Below are positions 5,660 to 14,903 of a DNA stretch of 64,000 bases, piece by piece (the stretch's first letter is position 1; each line of letters opens with the position of its first letter). The DNA is from JAEYOM01 sp036260935 (GTDB lineage Bacteria; Bacillota; Clostridia; Acetivibrionales; DTU013): contig DATALQ010000045.1 in the NCBI GenBank assembly GCA_036260935.1, positions 1-64,000 of the forward strand, in the 5' to 3' direction. A program made the position numbers and the translations under genes. The notes under the pieces were generated by a model. That model was given only the letters and a program-made list of their open reading frames with translations. It did not search any database and had not been told where the DNA came from.

Positions 5660-6781
5660 TTATAACTTATAACCGTACGCTGCAAAAAATTCATTCCTGA
5701 AATCTCCAAGTCTATCATCCATTATAGCCTGTCTTACCTTTTTCATCAAGTCCAAAAGGAATTTCAGGTTGTGCCAGGTAGTCAGCCGTATGCCTAGAAC
5801 CTCCTGTGCTTTGAGCAAATGTCTTATGTATGCTCTGGTATAATTTCTGCAGGCATAACAGTCGCATTCTGGATCCAAAGGCGAAAAATCTCTGGCGTAT
5901 TTTGCGTCGCGCGCTATAATCCTTCCCCTGCTTGTCATGACTGTTCCATTACGGCCTATGCGCGTAGGCAGTACGCAGTCGAACATATCTATACCTCGGA
6001 TGGCGCCTTCGATAAGATAATCCGGGCTTCCGACCCCCATTAGGTACCTTGGCCTGTCCTCCGGCAGGAGCGGCACGGTGCATTCAAGCATCTTGTACAT
6101 ATCTTCCGCCGGTTCGCCTACGCTTAGCCCACCGATCGAGTATCCCGGGAAATCGAGCTCGACAAGCTCCCTTGCGCTTTGCTCCCTCAGATCCTTGTAA
6201 ACGCTTCCCTGAACAATACCGAACAAAGCCTGCTTTTCGGTATTTTTATGAGCCTCCTTACAGCGTTTCGCCCAGCGTGTGGTTCTCTCCAGGGATTTCT
6301 TCGCATAGTCATGATCAGCCGGATAAGGTATGCATTCGTCGAACGACATGATAATGTCCGAACCGAGGTCGTTCTGTATCTTCATAACAAGTTCCGGTGT
6401 AAAAACGTGCTTGGAGCCGTCAATATGCGATTTGAACGTAACGCCTTCTTCAGTGATGTTACGCAGGTCGCTGAGGCTGAACACCTGAAAGCCGCCGCTG
6501 TCGGTCAGTATGGGCCTGTCCCAGTGCATAAAGCTGTGCAGTCCGCCTGCCTCACGGACCAGTTCATTACCGGGCCTCATATATAGATGATAGGTATTGC
6601 TCAATATTATCTTTGCGTCGATCTCTTTCAGCTCATCAGGAGTCATTCCCTTAACGGTTGCCTGAGTGCCGACAGGCATGAAAACAGGTGTTTCAAAGGA
6701 CCCGTGCGGCGTATGGACCACGCCTAGCCTTGCTCCTGTCTGTTTGCACTTTTTAATCAATTCGTATTTTAAAGCCGCCAT
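5660..6781 (-). CDS. tgt: tRNA-guanine transglycosylase
   Basis: The 373-residue enzyme exchanges guanine 34 of tRNAs with GUN anticodons for the queuosine precursor preQ1. Visible: TDSGGFQVFSL with the catalytic Asp94, the SFDEC and GIVQGS substrate motifs (146-192), GGLSVGE (217-223), the second catalytic segment DMFDCVLPTRIGRNG (265-279) and the zinc site C306-x-C308-x2-C311 with a downstream His. Full family length. AAGGAGATTACA precedes the ATG. It lies directly downstream of queA, which acts in the next steps of the same pathway. Confidence 0.97.
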   Translation of the reverse strand: MAALKYELIKKCKQTGARLGVVHTPHGSFETPVFMPVGTQATVKGMTPDELKEIDAKIILSNTYHLYMRPGNELVREAGGLHSFMHWDRPILTDSGGFQVFSLSDLRNITEEGVTFKSHIDGSKHVFTPELVMKIQNDLGSDIIMSFDECIPYPADHDYAKKSLERTTRWAKRCKEAHKNTEKQALFGIVQGSVYKDLREQSARELVELDFPGYSIGGLSVGEPAEDMYKMLECTVPLLPEDRPRYLMGVGSPDYLIEGAIRGIDMFDCVLPTRIGRNGTVMTSRGRIIARDAKYARDFSPLDPECDCYACRNYTRAYIRHLLKAQEVLGIRLTTWHNLKFLLDLMKKVRQAIMDDRLGDFRNEFFAAYGYKL

Positions 6782-6854
6782 TGTAATCTCCTTTTAATGT
6801 TGCTTACACGCCGTGATATCGCTCATCCAACTCATTTGATCAGCACTGTATCTC

Positions 6855-7880
6855 TTATTTGATAAGCATTGCGTCTCCAAAGCTGAAAAACCTGTATCTG
6901 TTTTCAACCGCAGTGCGGTAAGCTTCCATTATACTGTCCTTGCCTGCGAAAGCGCTGACAAGCATTATCAGAGTCGATTCCGGGAGATGGAAGTTGGTAA
7001 TCAGTGCATCTACGATTTTGAACCTGTATCCGGGGTAAATGAATATTTTTGTCCAGCCCTCCGACGGCTTTACATGCCCGTCTTCGGAGCTAATGGTCTC
7101 CAGTACGCGGCAGCTTGTGGTGCCAACGGAAATTATCCTACCGCCCGCCGACCTTGCGTTGTTGATCTTGTTTGCCGCGTCTTCATTGAGTATGTAATAT
7201 TCGGAATGCATTATATGCTCTTCCACGTTCTCGACCTTGACCGGTCTGAACGTCCCAAGTCCTACGTGCAGTGTAAGATAAGCCAGTTCTACGCCGCTGC
7301 GTTCCAATTCTCCGAGCAGGGCCTGTGTAAAATGGAGCCCGGCAGTCGGTGCCGCCGCCGATCCGCGGTACTTCGAATAAACTGTCTGATATCTTTCGGC
7401 GTCGTCAAGCTTTTTCGTAATATATGGCGGCAGAGGTATAATGCCTACCCTATCCAGAACCTCCTGAAAAATACCCTGATATTCGAAACGTACCAGCCTG
7501 TTTCCGCCTTCCGCCACTTCGATTATTTCGGCGCGCAGATCTCCATTGCCGAAAACGAACCTTGCGCCGGGCTTCGCCCTTTTGCCAGGCTTCAATATGA
7601 CCTCCCAGACATCTCCCTCGATATTTTTCAGAAGTACGAACTCTATTTTTCCGCCCGTATCTTCTCTTACGCCGAGCAGCCTTGCCGGGATTACCCTTGT
7701 ATCGTTCATCACTAGGCAGTCTCCCGCCCTGAGATATTCTTTTATATCGCTGAAGACCCTGTGCTCGATTCCGCCTGTTTTTTTGTCAAGCACCAAAAGC
7801 CTGGAGCTGCTTCTATCCTTTAAAGGTTCCTGCGCTATCAGTTCCTGCGGCAGTTCATAATAAAAGTCACTGGATTTCAT
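6855..7880 (-). CDS. queA: S-adenosylmethionine:tRNA ribosyltransferase-isomerase
   Basis: Protein of 341 residues starting MKSSDFYYELPQELIAQEPL, the conserved QueA opening. The motifs VMNDTRVIPARL, GSAAAPTAGLHFT and VGLGTFRPV (family active-site region) are present, as is ITNFHLPESTL near the C-terminus. QueA transfers the ribosyl part of SAM to preQ1-modified tRNA, giving epoxyqueuosine. Start chosen at 7880, where TAGGAG precedes the ATG; the frame stays open to 7940 but without a ribosome binding site. Operon with tgt, 73 bases apart. Confidence 0.96.
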   Translation of the reverse strand: MKSSDFYYELPQELIAQEPLKDRSSSRLLVLDKKTGGIEHRVFSDIKEYLRAGDCLVMNDTRVIPARLLGVREDTGGKIEFVLLKNIEGDVWEVILKPGKRAKPGARFVFGNGDLRAEIIEVAEGGNRLVRFEYQGIFQEVLDRVGIIPLPPYITKKLDDAERYQTVYSKYRGSAAAPTAGLHFTQALLGELERSGVELAYLTLHVGLGTFRPVKVENVEEHIMHSEYYILNEDAANKINNARSAGGRIISVGTTSCRVLETISSEDGHVKPSEGWTKIFIYPGYRFKIVDALITNFHLPESTLIMLVSAFAGKDSIMEAYRTAVENRYRFFSFGDAMLIK

Positions 7881-8172
7881 TTTTCTCCTATATTCTGTCG
7901 GCAATGCCTTCCATTGTCTCGAAGCGCATGAAAAATGCACTAAATCTACTTATATATTTCCACTACAAGAGAAATAATACATGAAGACCGTGCATTTTAC
8001 AATATCTATCCTTCTCTTTAACTAGAAAGGCCTTCCGGCTTTCACTCCGAACAGGTAGGGGTTTGCAGTTTTTTTGTGGCTATAAGCCAACCAAGTTCTC
8101 TACAGTGTAATATTTATAGAAAGAAGAAATAAAATAGTGGTGTCAACTCAGCTTTGCTTGCAAAATCGGGTC
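7881..8172. other. gene-free stretch between mtnA and queA
   Basis: AT-rich upstream region of queA. It contains only a weak hairpin around GAAAGGCC..GGCTTTC (about 8027-8045). No convincing promoter box, terminator or small gene is seen. Confidence 0.4.
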
Positions 8173-9240
8173 TTAACTGAATAGTTTTTTAAGGCTCTCA
8201 TTATAAGGAGGATAGCAGATTCCCTTTTCAGTGACTATGCCCGTAACCAACGTATGATCCGTAACGTCGAAAGCCGGGTTATAGCATTTTACCTCCTTCA
8301 GTGCCATCGGCTCCAAATAGAATTTTCCCTTGATTTCCTCAGGATCTCTGAGCTCGATATTAATATCACTACCGGTTTTGCAGTTCATATCTATTGTTGA
8401 TGTGGGCCCGAGTGTATAAAACGGAATGCCGTAGTGCTTGGCCAATATTGCTACACCTGATGTGCCAATCTTGTTTGCAAAATCTCCATTCGCCGCAATC
8501 CTGTCGCAGCCAACGAAACAAGCATTGACCCAACCGTTTTTCATAACAATACTTGCCATATTGTCGCAGATCAAAGTGACATCGACACCAGCCTTTTGCA
8601 GTTCAAATGAGGTCAGTCTCGCACCCTGAAGCAGCGGACGTGTTTCATCAGAAAATACATGCAAATTCATGCCGCATTCATGCCCTAACAGAATGGGGCC
8701 GATAGCAGTCCCATATCTGGATGTTGCTAAAGGGCCGGCATTGCAATGAGTTAATATGCCGTCTCCGTCTTTGATAAGCGAGAGTCCATATTCCGAGATG
8801 CTACGGCACATTGCCATATCTTCCTGATGGATTTTGATACTCTCTTCTCCGAGTATATCCACAATTTCAGTTATGCTATGGCCCTCATGAGATAAAACGA
8901 CCTGCTCCATTCTGTTCAACGCCCAGCTAAGGTTAACGGCCGTAGGCCGTGAAGAATTTAAATACTCTTTTAGAGCATGGAATCTTTCTTTGAAATTTTC
9001 ATAGCTTTCATTACAAAACTGCTGAGCCAGCACATACATCGAATATCCGGCAAAGATCCCGATTGCCGGTGCGCCCCTTACTTTAAGCTTCAATATCGCA
9101 TCAAAGCAATCCTCAGATTTGTCAAGCGTCAGATAAGTAATACGGTTCGGTAACTCCGTCTGATCAATGATGATAACGCTTTTCCTATCTTCAGATAACT
9201 TAATATTGTCGATATTCACAACCTGCTTCGTGTTTAACAT
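8173..9240 (-). CDS. mtnA: MtnA-type sugar-phosphate isomerase (S-methyl-5-thioribose-1-phosphate isomerase family)
   Basis: The 355-residue protein has the family motifs RGAPAIG (55-61), the catalytic-cysteine motif THCNAGPLAT with Cys166, CDNMAS, VGCDRIAANGD with the catalytic Asp246, and ILAKHYGIPFYTLGPTSTID near the C-terminus. The family converts methylthioribose-1-phosphate to the ribulose form in methionine salvage, and some members act on 5-deoxyribose-1-phosphate. No mtnK, mtnB or other salvage gene lies nearby, so the deoxyribose role is a real alternative. Ribosome binding site AGGAGG eight bases before the ATG. The gene stands alone behind a structured leader. Confidence 0.9.
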   Translation of the reverse strand: MLNTKQVVNIDNIKLSEDRKSVIIIDQTELPNRITYLTLDKSEDCFDAILKLKVRGAPAIGIFAGYSMYVLAQQFCNESYENFKERFHALKEYLNSSRPTAVNLSWALNRMEQVVLSHEGHSITEIVDILGEESIKIHQEDMAMCRSISEYGLSLIKDGDGILTHCNAGPLATSRYGTAIGPILLGHECGMNLHVFSDETRPLLQGARLTSFELQKAGVDVTLICDNMASIVMKNGWVNACFVGCDRIAANGDFANKIGTSGVAILAKHYGIPFYTLGPTSTIDMNCKTGSDINIELRDPEEIKGKFYLEPMALKEVKCYNPAFDVTDHTLVTGIVTEKGICYPPYNESLKKLFS

Positions 9241-9550
9241 ATTATTTCCTCCTATTTCTTTTGTAATGCGTATTTTACAATTTGAACGGAACCCCCAAGC
9301 GTCTGGGAAACTCCGTCCATAATCGGCGGTATTTCCATATGAAGAACTGCAAAGACCTATTCCCTAACTGTGGTTTGGAACAATTCTAATTTTACTATTA
9401 TTCCACCTTCGACGCACTAAATTATACCAATATAGAATTCTTATTAATCTATTATAACTGTAAATATGCTAAACTTCCAATTATTAGTCTAGTCTGCAGT
9501 GTTAATGCATTCCTAGAATAATAGATAATGGCAACTTGTAGTCCCACTAA
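9241..9550 (-). other. mtnA upstream region with possible structured leader
   Basis: About 300 bases without a gene. On the minus strand 9338-9286 can fold into a three-way junction: outer helix ATGGAA/TTCCGT, one arm CCG..GATTATGG..CGG and a second arm CCCAG..CTTGGG, with AGTTTC between the arms. This recalls a purine-type riboswitch fold, but the conserved loop-3 and closing-junction bases are missing, so no class is assigned. Confidence 0.3.
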
Positions 9551-9553
9551 ACG

Positions 9554-9597
9554 AAAAACCGCAAGTCCAGTATTTAATCTGGCTTGCGGCACGTTTT
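9554..9597 (-). terminator. intrinsic terminator of the SpoIID-like gene
   Basis: Stem CCGCAAG..CCAGA / TCTGG..CTTGCGG (9559-9589) with a T run after it on the minus strand and A-rich sequence before it, so it may work in both directions. Confidence 0.85.
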
Positions 9598-9650
9598 TGC
9601 AATATGTACAAGTTTCATTATGTAGCCCGTTTACCCCCTAGTTTCCTTAT

Positions 9651-11531
9651 CTATCCTTCTATCTGAGTACCCTGGAAGAAATGCATCAATATCTGATCGT
9701 ACGTAAAGCCTGCTTTTCCCATGCCGATAGCGCCTTCCTGGCTCATTCCAACCGCATGGCCCCAGCCTTTTCCCGTAAAAGTGTATGTCTCCGGCACTAC
9801 TGTCGCTTTCTTAGTATTCCCGTTCGCGCCCAGTATGGTGATCTTGTTGTTTGAGGCCGTAAGAGTTACAACTCCTGAAGCCGTAACTACCTTTTTACCT
9901 CCGAGCTGCGTTCGCAGCGGTGTTGAACTTGCCGGCAGCTGTATATGGGGATCGTTTTGCGGCGTCGTATTACCGGCCGGTGAAATACTGCTGTTTCCGC
10001 TATCCCCACCGTTTGCACTGTTTAAGTTATTTGCACTGTTCATTCCGTTTTCATCTGTGTCGTTTGCATATGCAATAGCCACAGCATTTTCCGCAATGTT
10101 TGCCGAGGCATCCGCAATACTTCCGGACGGCAGGCCAGCGGACGCTATTGGAGCATTGGATAGAGTTGCCGCAAAAACGTCGGCGTCGGTAGTAATCGTA
10201 TATAACTGGCTGTCAAGTCCAAACAGCGTTCTTGTCTTCTCTCGCGGAAAATACTGAGGTTCGCCCCTGCTCGTGCCTGTTACAGCAAGCTCGGTCACTC
10301 TTCCCGTCCGGGGCGCAGTCTGTGTAATCGCAATCCCGAGAATATTGCCAAGCTCCGGAAGTTTTGCCCTGACATCTGATGCTCGCAGCGTTTTTGTCCA
10401 GGTATATATTTTTTCGTATTTATCCTCAACACTGACCAGATATGGATAAGAAGATCCCCATACGTTCCTGACATCTTCCGTACTACCTCCGCCCGAAGCG
10501 AAATAGAAAATCGCACCGGCTGGTTTTCCGTTATAGGTTATGACTTTGTCCTTTACTTCATCAATCGCCGCATTGCCCTGAGGAGTCTCGCTGCTGAATC
10601 CCTTGTAAACCTGGCAGCTGGTTGTCGGGCATACGTCGAAACCCGTTTTGCCATGCTTGCCCATATTATTTATAACATACATTTTTGATGCTATAGCCTG
10701 GGCCTTCAAAGCTTCCGCCGGCGATTTGCCTCCTATTTCGGGAGGAACATTGCCGTAGAGATATTCCTGCATGGTAACAACATTTATTACCGTCATGTCA
10801 CTTGTTGAAAGTCTTTTTACTTCAATTGCACCTCTGTATTGTTTTCCTTTTATATTAATGACAGGCGGATCATTTTCAGGTGCCGGCCTCGCCTGGAAGA
10901 AGGCAGAGCCGCTGACAAAAGCACAAATCGGCTGGTACTGGCCGTCGACCGCTATAACTCCGCCCGATGACGGCTGAATAACGGCGTATCCAAGCTCGCC
11001 AAGCAGGTTCCGAATATTGTTCATCTCAGTCTGCGCCGCCGGATCGCTTTCGTACGAACCTGTCCAAACCTGCCAGACGTCGGCATACGCAACAAAGGCC
11101 TGTACGCCCGACTGGCGGTACAAATCCGCCTGAGCCGAAGCAGTTGCCTGGTCGCTGTAATCGCTTCCTATCTTGATATGATACGGCCCATACTTTATAC
11201 CTGAAGCAGGAGACGCCGACGGATCATACTCCTTGAGTCCGCTGCCGGAATTGTAATAATACCCGTCCTTTCTTATATAAATAACGGACGGACCAGACGC
11301 CCTGTATATCTCGGTAAAATTTTCGTCTCTTTGAAAACCCAGCATGATACCTGCCTGTGCCGACAGGTCGAATACGGACTGCGCGGTATTTACGGAACTG
11401 TCTTTATAATATAAACCGACCCTGACGACATCGGGAATCGAGCCCGCGCTTGCAGGCACCGGTGCCGAAGATAACATTACGGCTGCCGCAACCAAGGCTG
11501 CTGCCGCCTTTCTGAATAATCCCTTTAGCAT
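9651..11531 (-). CDS. secreted SpoIID/LytB domain protein
   Basis: A 626-residue exported protein. An N-terminal signal peptide (FRKAAAALVAAAVMLSSAP, cut after PASA) is followed by a long region with SPOR-like features (about 80-170) and a SpoIID/LytB domain from about 240: YRGAIEVKR, MQEYLYGNVPPEI, LKAQAIASKMYV, TTSCQVYKGF and FYFASGGGSTED. The closing motif WGHAVGMSQEGAIGMGKAG lies only at the C-terminus, after an Asn/Ser/Gly-rich insertion of roughly 70 residues (about 490-560). SpoIID enzymes are lytic transglycosylases acting on stem-peptide-free glycan. Start at 11531, where GAAAGG precedes the ATG. It is longer than SpoIID proper and is probably a paralogue. Confidence 0.88.
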   Translation of the reverse strand: MLKGLFRKAAAALVAAAVMLSSAPVPASAGSIPDVVRVGLYYKDSSVNTAQSVFDLSAQAGIMLGFQRDENFTEIYRASGPSVIYIRKDGYYYNSGSGLKEYDPSASPASGIKYGPYHIKIGSDYSDQATASAQADLYRQSGVQAFVAYADVWQVWTGSYESDPAAQTEMNNIRNLLGELGYAVIQPSSGGVIAVDGQYQPICAFVSGSAFFQARPAPENDPPVINIKGKQYRGAIEVKRLSTSDMTVINVVTMQEYLYGNVPPEIGGKSPAEALKAQAIASKMYVINNMGKHGKTGFDVCPTTSCQVYKGFSSETPQGNAAIDEVKDKVITYNGKPAGAIFYFASGGGSTEDVRNVWGSSYPYLVSVEDKYEKIYTWTKTLRASDVRAKLPELGNILGIAITQTAPRTGRVTELAVTGTSRGEPQYFPREKTRTLFGLDSQLYTITTDADVFAATLSNAPIASAGLPSGSIADASANIAENAVAIAYANDTDENGMNSANNLNSANGGDSGNSSISPAGNTTPQNDPHIQLPASSTPLRTQLGGKKVVTASGVVTLTASNNKITILGANGNTKKATVVPETYTFTGKGWGHAVGMSQEGAIGMGKAGFTYDQILMHFFQGTQIEG

Positions 11532-11704
11532 AAAAGCGCCTTTCTCATTGGTATTTGACTGATACTGTCTATCCCTTGCCTTTACCAATATTTATTCGAC
11601 ATGAAATTCCCATCTTCCTTCTATATCGGCATTTTTAAAGCAATTTCGATGAAATTTAACCAATTTGTAATATAAGCTTAAGGTATTGCTGCGACAGAAA
11701 ACAA

Positions 11705-11733
11705 TTGACAATACCTTGAACCGATGTTATTAT
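11705..11733 (+). promoter_or_regulatory. promoter of the lysine biosynthesis operon
   Basis: TTGACA (11705-11710), a 17-base spacer and TATTAT (11728-11733), placed about 28 bases before the first helix of the lysine riboswitch. Confidence 0.85.
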
Positions 11734-11760
11734 ATTTAAAACTGTAATAGCATAAGTAAC

Positions 11761-11925
11761 GGTAGAGGTGCAATTCTCATCAGTAGCGCCGCGGAGGACC
11801 GCAGGGTCCCGCGAAACGGAGCAAAAGGGTGAATTGCCGAAGGAACAGTCCCCTGCGGGTCAGTGTCCTGGTTGTAGCCGCAAATAGCGCTGCAACTGTC
11901 ATCAAGTATTTGATGGAGCGCTGCC
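11761..11925 (+). promoter_or_regulatory. lysine riboswitch (L-box)
   Basis: Closing helix GGTAG (11761-11765) / CTGCC (11921-11925). Conserved segments follow in order: AGAGGTGC, the CAGTAG junction, AGGGTGAATTGCCGAAGGAA (near 11827), the CTGG loop, ACTGTCATCAAG and TTGATGGAGCGCTGCC. This is the L-box consensus that binds lysine and shuts off lysine genes. It leads directly to asd-dapA-dapB, exactly the expected targets. Confidence 0.93.
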
Positions 11926-11959
11926 AGTTCTGATCCGTCTCACGACGGGCATTGAAATT

Positions 11960-11998
11960 TGGAACTGTTGGCACTTTGCCAGCAGTTAATTTATTATT
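11960..11998 (+). terminator. riboswitch-controlled terminator (expression platform)
   Basis: Stem AACTGTTGGCA / TGCCAGCAGTT (11963-11987) with a CTT loop and then AATTTATTATT. Its 5' arm GGAACTG can instead pair with CAGTTC at 11925-11930 next to the aptamer's closing helix, giving an antiterminator. The T run is imperfect. A further hairpin TTAGTGCC/GGCGCTAA (about 12020-12042) lies before the asd ribosome binding site. Confidence 0.7.
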
Positions 11999-12075
11999 AG
12001 AGGATGTTTAGCTCCGTTACGTTTAGTGCCATTACGGCGCTAATCTCCTTTAAAACATGATTAGGAGGAATTGAG

Positions 12076-13152
12076 ATGAGCAATAAAATGAAAGTCGGTA
12101 TCATAGGCGGAACAGGCATGGTCGGACAGCGTTTTATCACCCTCCTCGAAAACCATCCCTGGTTCGAAGTAGCTGCAATAGCAGCAAGTGAAAGATCTGC
12201 AGGGCTGCCTTTTGAAAAAGCCGTCGAGGGTCGCTGGAAGCTCGATATACCGATGCCCGAAAAGGTTAAAGGCATTGTTGTAAAAAATGTCACGGAAATC
12301 AATAAAATGGCCGATGAAGTCGAAGCTGTCTTTTGTGCCGTCGACATGAAAAAAGACGAAATACGGGAATTGGAAGAGAAATATGCGAAAGCGGAATTAC
12401 CCGTCATATCCAACAACTCCGCTCACAGATTCACCGAAGATGTACCTATGATCGTACCCGAAATCAATCCGGGACATACCGCAATTATAGAAAAACAGAG
12501 AAAACGTCTGGGTACCAAAAGAGGCTTCATAGCGGTAAAATCCAACTGTTCTCTGCAGAGCTACGTACCTCCCGTACATGCACTGATGTGCTTCGGTCCG
12601 GAAAAGATACTCGCCTCCACCTACCAGGCCATATCAGGCGCAGGCAAGGTATTCAAGGACTGGCCGGACATACTGGACAATGTTATCCCCTATATCGGAG
12701 GAGAAGAAGAAAAAAGTGAAAAGGAACCACTAAAGATCTGGGGATCTGTCGAAGGAGACAGGATCGTCCTAGCAAAAGGACCTGCAATTTCGGCGCAATG
12801 CTACAGGGTGCCTGTTTCAGACGGGCATTTGGCTGCAGTTTACGTCACATTTAAAAACAAGCCCTCAAAAGACGAAATATTGAGCTGCTGGAAGGAATTC
12901 AAGGGAAAGCCGCAGGAATTGAAGCTTCCCAGTGCTCCAGAACATTTTCTCACCTATTTTGAAGAACCTGACAGGCCGCAGACCAGACTCGACAGAAATA
13001 TCGAGAATGGCATGGGCATTGCCGTAGGCAGGCTGCGTGAAGACAATCTGTTCGACTACAAATTTACCTGCCTGTCCCACAATACCATTAGGGGCGCCGC
13101 GGGCGGCGGAGTACTGATGGCTGAGCTGCTTAAGGCCGAAGGCTGGCTGTAA
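12076..13152 (+). CDS. asd: aspartate-semialdehyde dehydrogenase
   Basis: The 358-residue NADP enzyme reduces aspartyl phosphate to aspartate semialdehyde, the branch-point aldehyde for lysine, threonine and methionine. It has the nucleotide-binding loop GGTGMVGQ (11-18), the catalytic Cys158 in KSNCSLQSYVP, and ISGAGKVF. SNCSLQ and the overall pattern mark the archaeal/fungal-like form of the enzyme. Perfect AGGAGG ribosome binding site. First gene of the lysine-riboswitch operon. Confidence 0.96.
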   Translation: MSNKMKVGIIGGTGMVGQRFITLLENHPWFEVAAIAASERSAGLPFEKAVEGRWKLDIPMPEKVKGIVVKNVTEINKMADEVEAVFCAVDMKKDEIRELEEKYAKAELPVISNNSAHRFTEDVPMIVPEINPGHTAIIEKQRKRLGTKRGFIAVKSNCSLQSYVPPVHALMCFGPEKILASTYQAISGAGKVFKDWPDILDNVIPYIGGEEEKSEKEPLKIWGSVEGDRIVLAKGPAISAQCYRVPVSDGHLAAVYVTFKNKPSKDEILSCWKEFKGKPQELKLPSAPEHFLTYFEEPDRPQTRLDRNIENGMGIAVGRLREDNLFDYKFTCLSHNTIRGAAGGGVLMAELLKAEGWL

Positions 13153-13183
13153 GAGGCATTATCTAGCTGAAAGGATGAAAAGA

Positions 13184-14062
13184 ATGAAGAAGTGTATTTT
13201 TACCGGTTCCGGTGTAGCTATCATAACCCCTTTTACTGAAGACGGTGTTAATTTCGAAAAGCTTGGAGAGCTTTTGGAGTTTCAGATTAAAGAAGGCTCC
13301 GATGCAATCGTTATTTGCGGGACCACGGGCGAAGCGTCAACCATGCCGGACGATGAACATGTTTCCGTCATAGAGTATGCCGTCGGCAAAGTTAACGGAA
13401 GGATACCCGTTATCGCCGGTACCGGCAGCAATGATACGCGGCATGCGATCCACCTTAGCAAGAGGGCCCAGGAAGTCGGAGCGGATGCGATACTTAGCGT
13501 CAGCCCGTATTATAACAAGACCACTCAGCGCGGGTTATACGAGCATTTTAAAGTTATAGCCGATAACATTGATATACCGATGATAATATACAACGTTCCC
13601 TCGAGAACTAATCTCAACATCAACCCCGATACGCTGCAGAAGCTATCGGAGATAGAGAACATCGTCGGCGTCAAGGAATGCAATCTGAACCAGGTCGGCG
13701 AGATAATAAATCTCTGCGGAGACGATTTTACGGTTTATTCCGGTGAAGATGCGCTTGTAGTACCGCTGCTGTCATTAGGCGGAAAAGGGGTAATCTCGGT
13801 TATGGCCAATATCATTCCACGCGATACCCATGACATGGCGGCAAAATATCTTTCGGGCGATATTGAAGGCAGCCGCAAGCTGCAGTTGGCAACGCTCGAG
13901 CTTATCAAGGCGCTTTTCATCGAAGTCAGCCCCATCCCGGTAAAGGAAGCAATGAACCTTATGGGCCTGAATGTGGGTAAAAACAGAATGCCGCTTGTCG
14001 ATATGTCAGACGCAAACAAGGGTATACTTATTAAGGCGATGAAAAATTACGGCTTGATCTGA
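13184..14062 (+). CDS. dapA: 4-hydroxy-tetrahydrodipicolinate synthase
   Basis: Condenses aspartate semialdehyde with pyruvate through a Schiff-base lysine. The 292-residue TIM barrel shows CGTTGE (45-50), the proton-relay Tyr136 in IIYNVP and the Schiff-base Lys164 in VGVKECN. Start set at 13184, eight bases after AAAGGA; an ATG nine bases earlier overlaps that site. Second gene of the lysine operon, 31 bases after asd. Confidence 0.96.
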   Translation: MKKCIFTGSGVAIITPFTEDGVNFEKLGELLEFQIKEGSDAIVICGTTGEASTMPDDEHVSVIEYAVGKVNGRIPVIAGTGSNDTRHAIHLSKRAQEVGADAILSVSPYYNKTTQRGLYEHFKVIADNIDIPMIIYNVPSRTNLNINPDTLQKLSEIENIVGVKECNLNQVGEIINLCGDDFTVYSGEDALVVPLLSLGGKGVISVMANIIPRDTHDMAAKYLSGDIEGSRKLQLATLELIKALFIEVSPIPVKEAMNLMGLNVGKNRMPLVDMSDANKGILIKAMKNYGLI

Positions 14063-14108
14063 CTACACCGGAGAATTGACTTATATTCAAAAGATAGGGA
14101 GTGTGGCT

Positions 14109-14867
14109 TTGATTAAAATATTGATGAGTGGCTGCAACGGTAAAATGGGCCAGGTAATTACGAGGCTGTCAGAACAGTATGACGACCTGAAGATAGCTGT
14201 AGGATATGACATCGCAGATAGCGGCAGGAACCCCTACCCTGTTTTTACAGATCTCAAGAGCTGTAATGTAAAGGTTGATGTCATAATTGACTTTTCAAAT
14301 CCGGCGGCTCTCGAAGGACTTTTAGCCTATGCGGTTGGAAAAAAACTTCCGGCCGTTGTTGCAACCACCGGCCTGTCGCCGATACAGAACGGCATCATGG
14401 AGCAGGCATCCAGGAGTATTCCGATTTTTCATTCAGCCAATATGTCGCTTGGGATAAACCTGCTTATAGATCTGGTAAAGAAGGCTGCAAAGCTGCTTGA
14501 ACCGAACTTTGACATCGAGATAATCGAAAAGCACCACAATCAGAAGCTCGACGCTCCAAGCGGCACTGCGCTCGCGATCGCGGATTCGATCAATTCCATC
14601 CTCGATCAGAAACAGGAATACATTTTCGACAGGCATTCACGCAGAAAAAAGAGAAGTAAAACTGAAATAGGTATACATGCTATTCGCGGCGGAACGATCG
14701 TCGGCGACCATACGGTTATGTTCGCGGGCAATGACGAGATAATCGAAATAACCCACAAAGCCATGTCCAGGGATATTTTAGGGGTAGGAGCCCTGCGTGC
14801 CGCCAGATTCATCTGCGGCAAAAAGCCCGGGCTTTATGACATGAATGATCTGATAAGTGCGGAATAA
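14109..14867 (+). CDS. dapB: 4-hydroxy-tetrahydrodipicolinate reductase
   Basis: Third enzyme of the diaminopimelate route, reducing the DapA product with NAD(P)H. Motifs: the Rossmann loop GCNGKMGQ near the N-terminus, VDVIIDFSNPAAL, VVATTGLS, and the catalytic EKHHNQKLDAPSGTAL. A TTG at 14109 is the likely start because AGGGAG lies seven bases upstream and translation then begins IKILMSGCNGKMG as in homologues (252 residues); the frame is open upstream to 14076. Confidence 0.94.
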   Translation: MIKILMSGCNGKMGQVITRLSEQYDDLKIAVGYDIADSGRNPYPVFTDLKSCNVKVDVIIDFSNPAALEGLLAYAVGKKLPAVVATTGLSPIQNGIMEQASRSIPIFHSANMSLGINLLIDLVKKAAKLLEPNFDIEIIEKHHNQKLDAPSGTALAIADSINSILDQKQEYIFDRHSRRKKRSKTEIGIHAIRGGTIVGDHTVMFAGNDEIIEITHKAMSRDILGVGALRAARFICGKKPGLYDMNDLISAE

Positions 14868-14903
14868 AATATAACAAGTCGATTATGACGGAGGTGTTGA
14901 AAA

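Noticed and set aside
8150..8200. GCTTTGCTTGC near mtnA as another copy of the REP-like hairpin
   Set aside because: Only the inner bases match; the outer GGGC/GCCC arms and the second stem half are absent.
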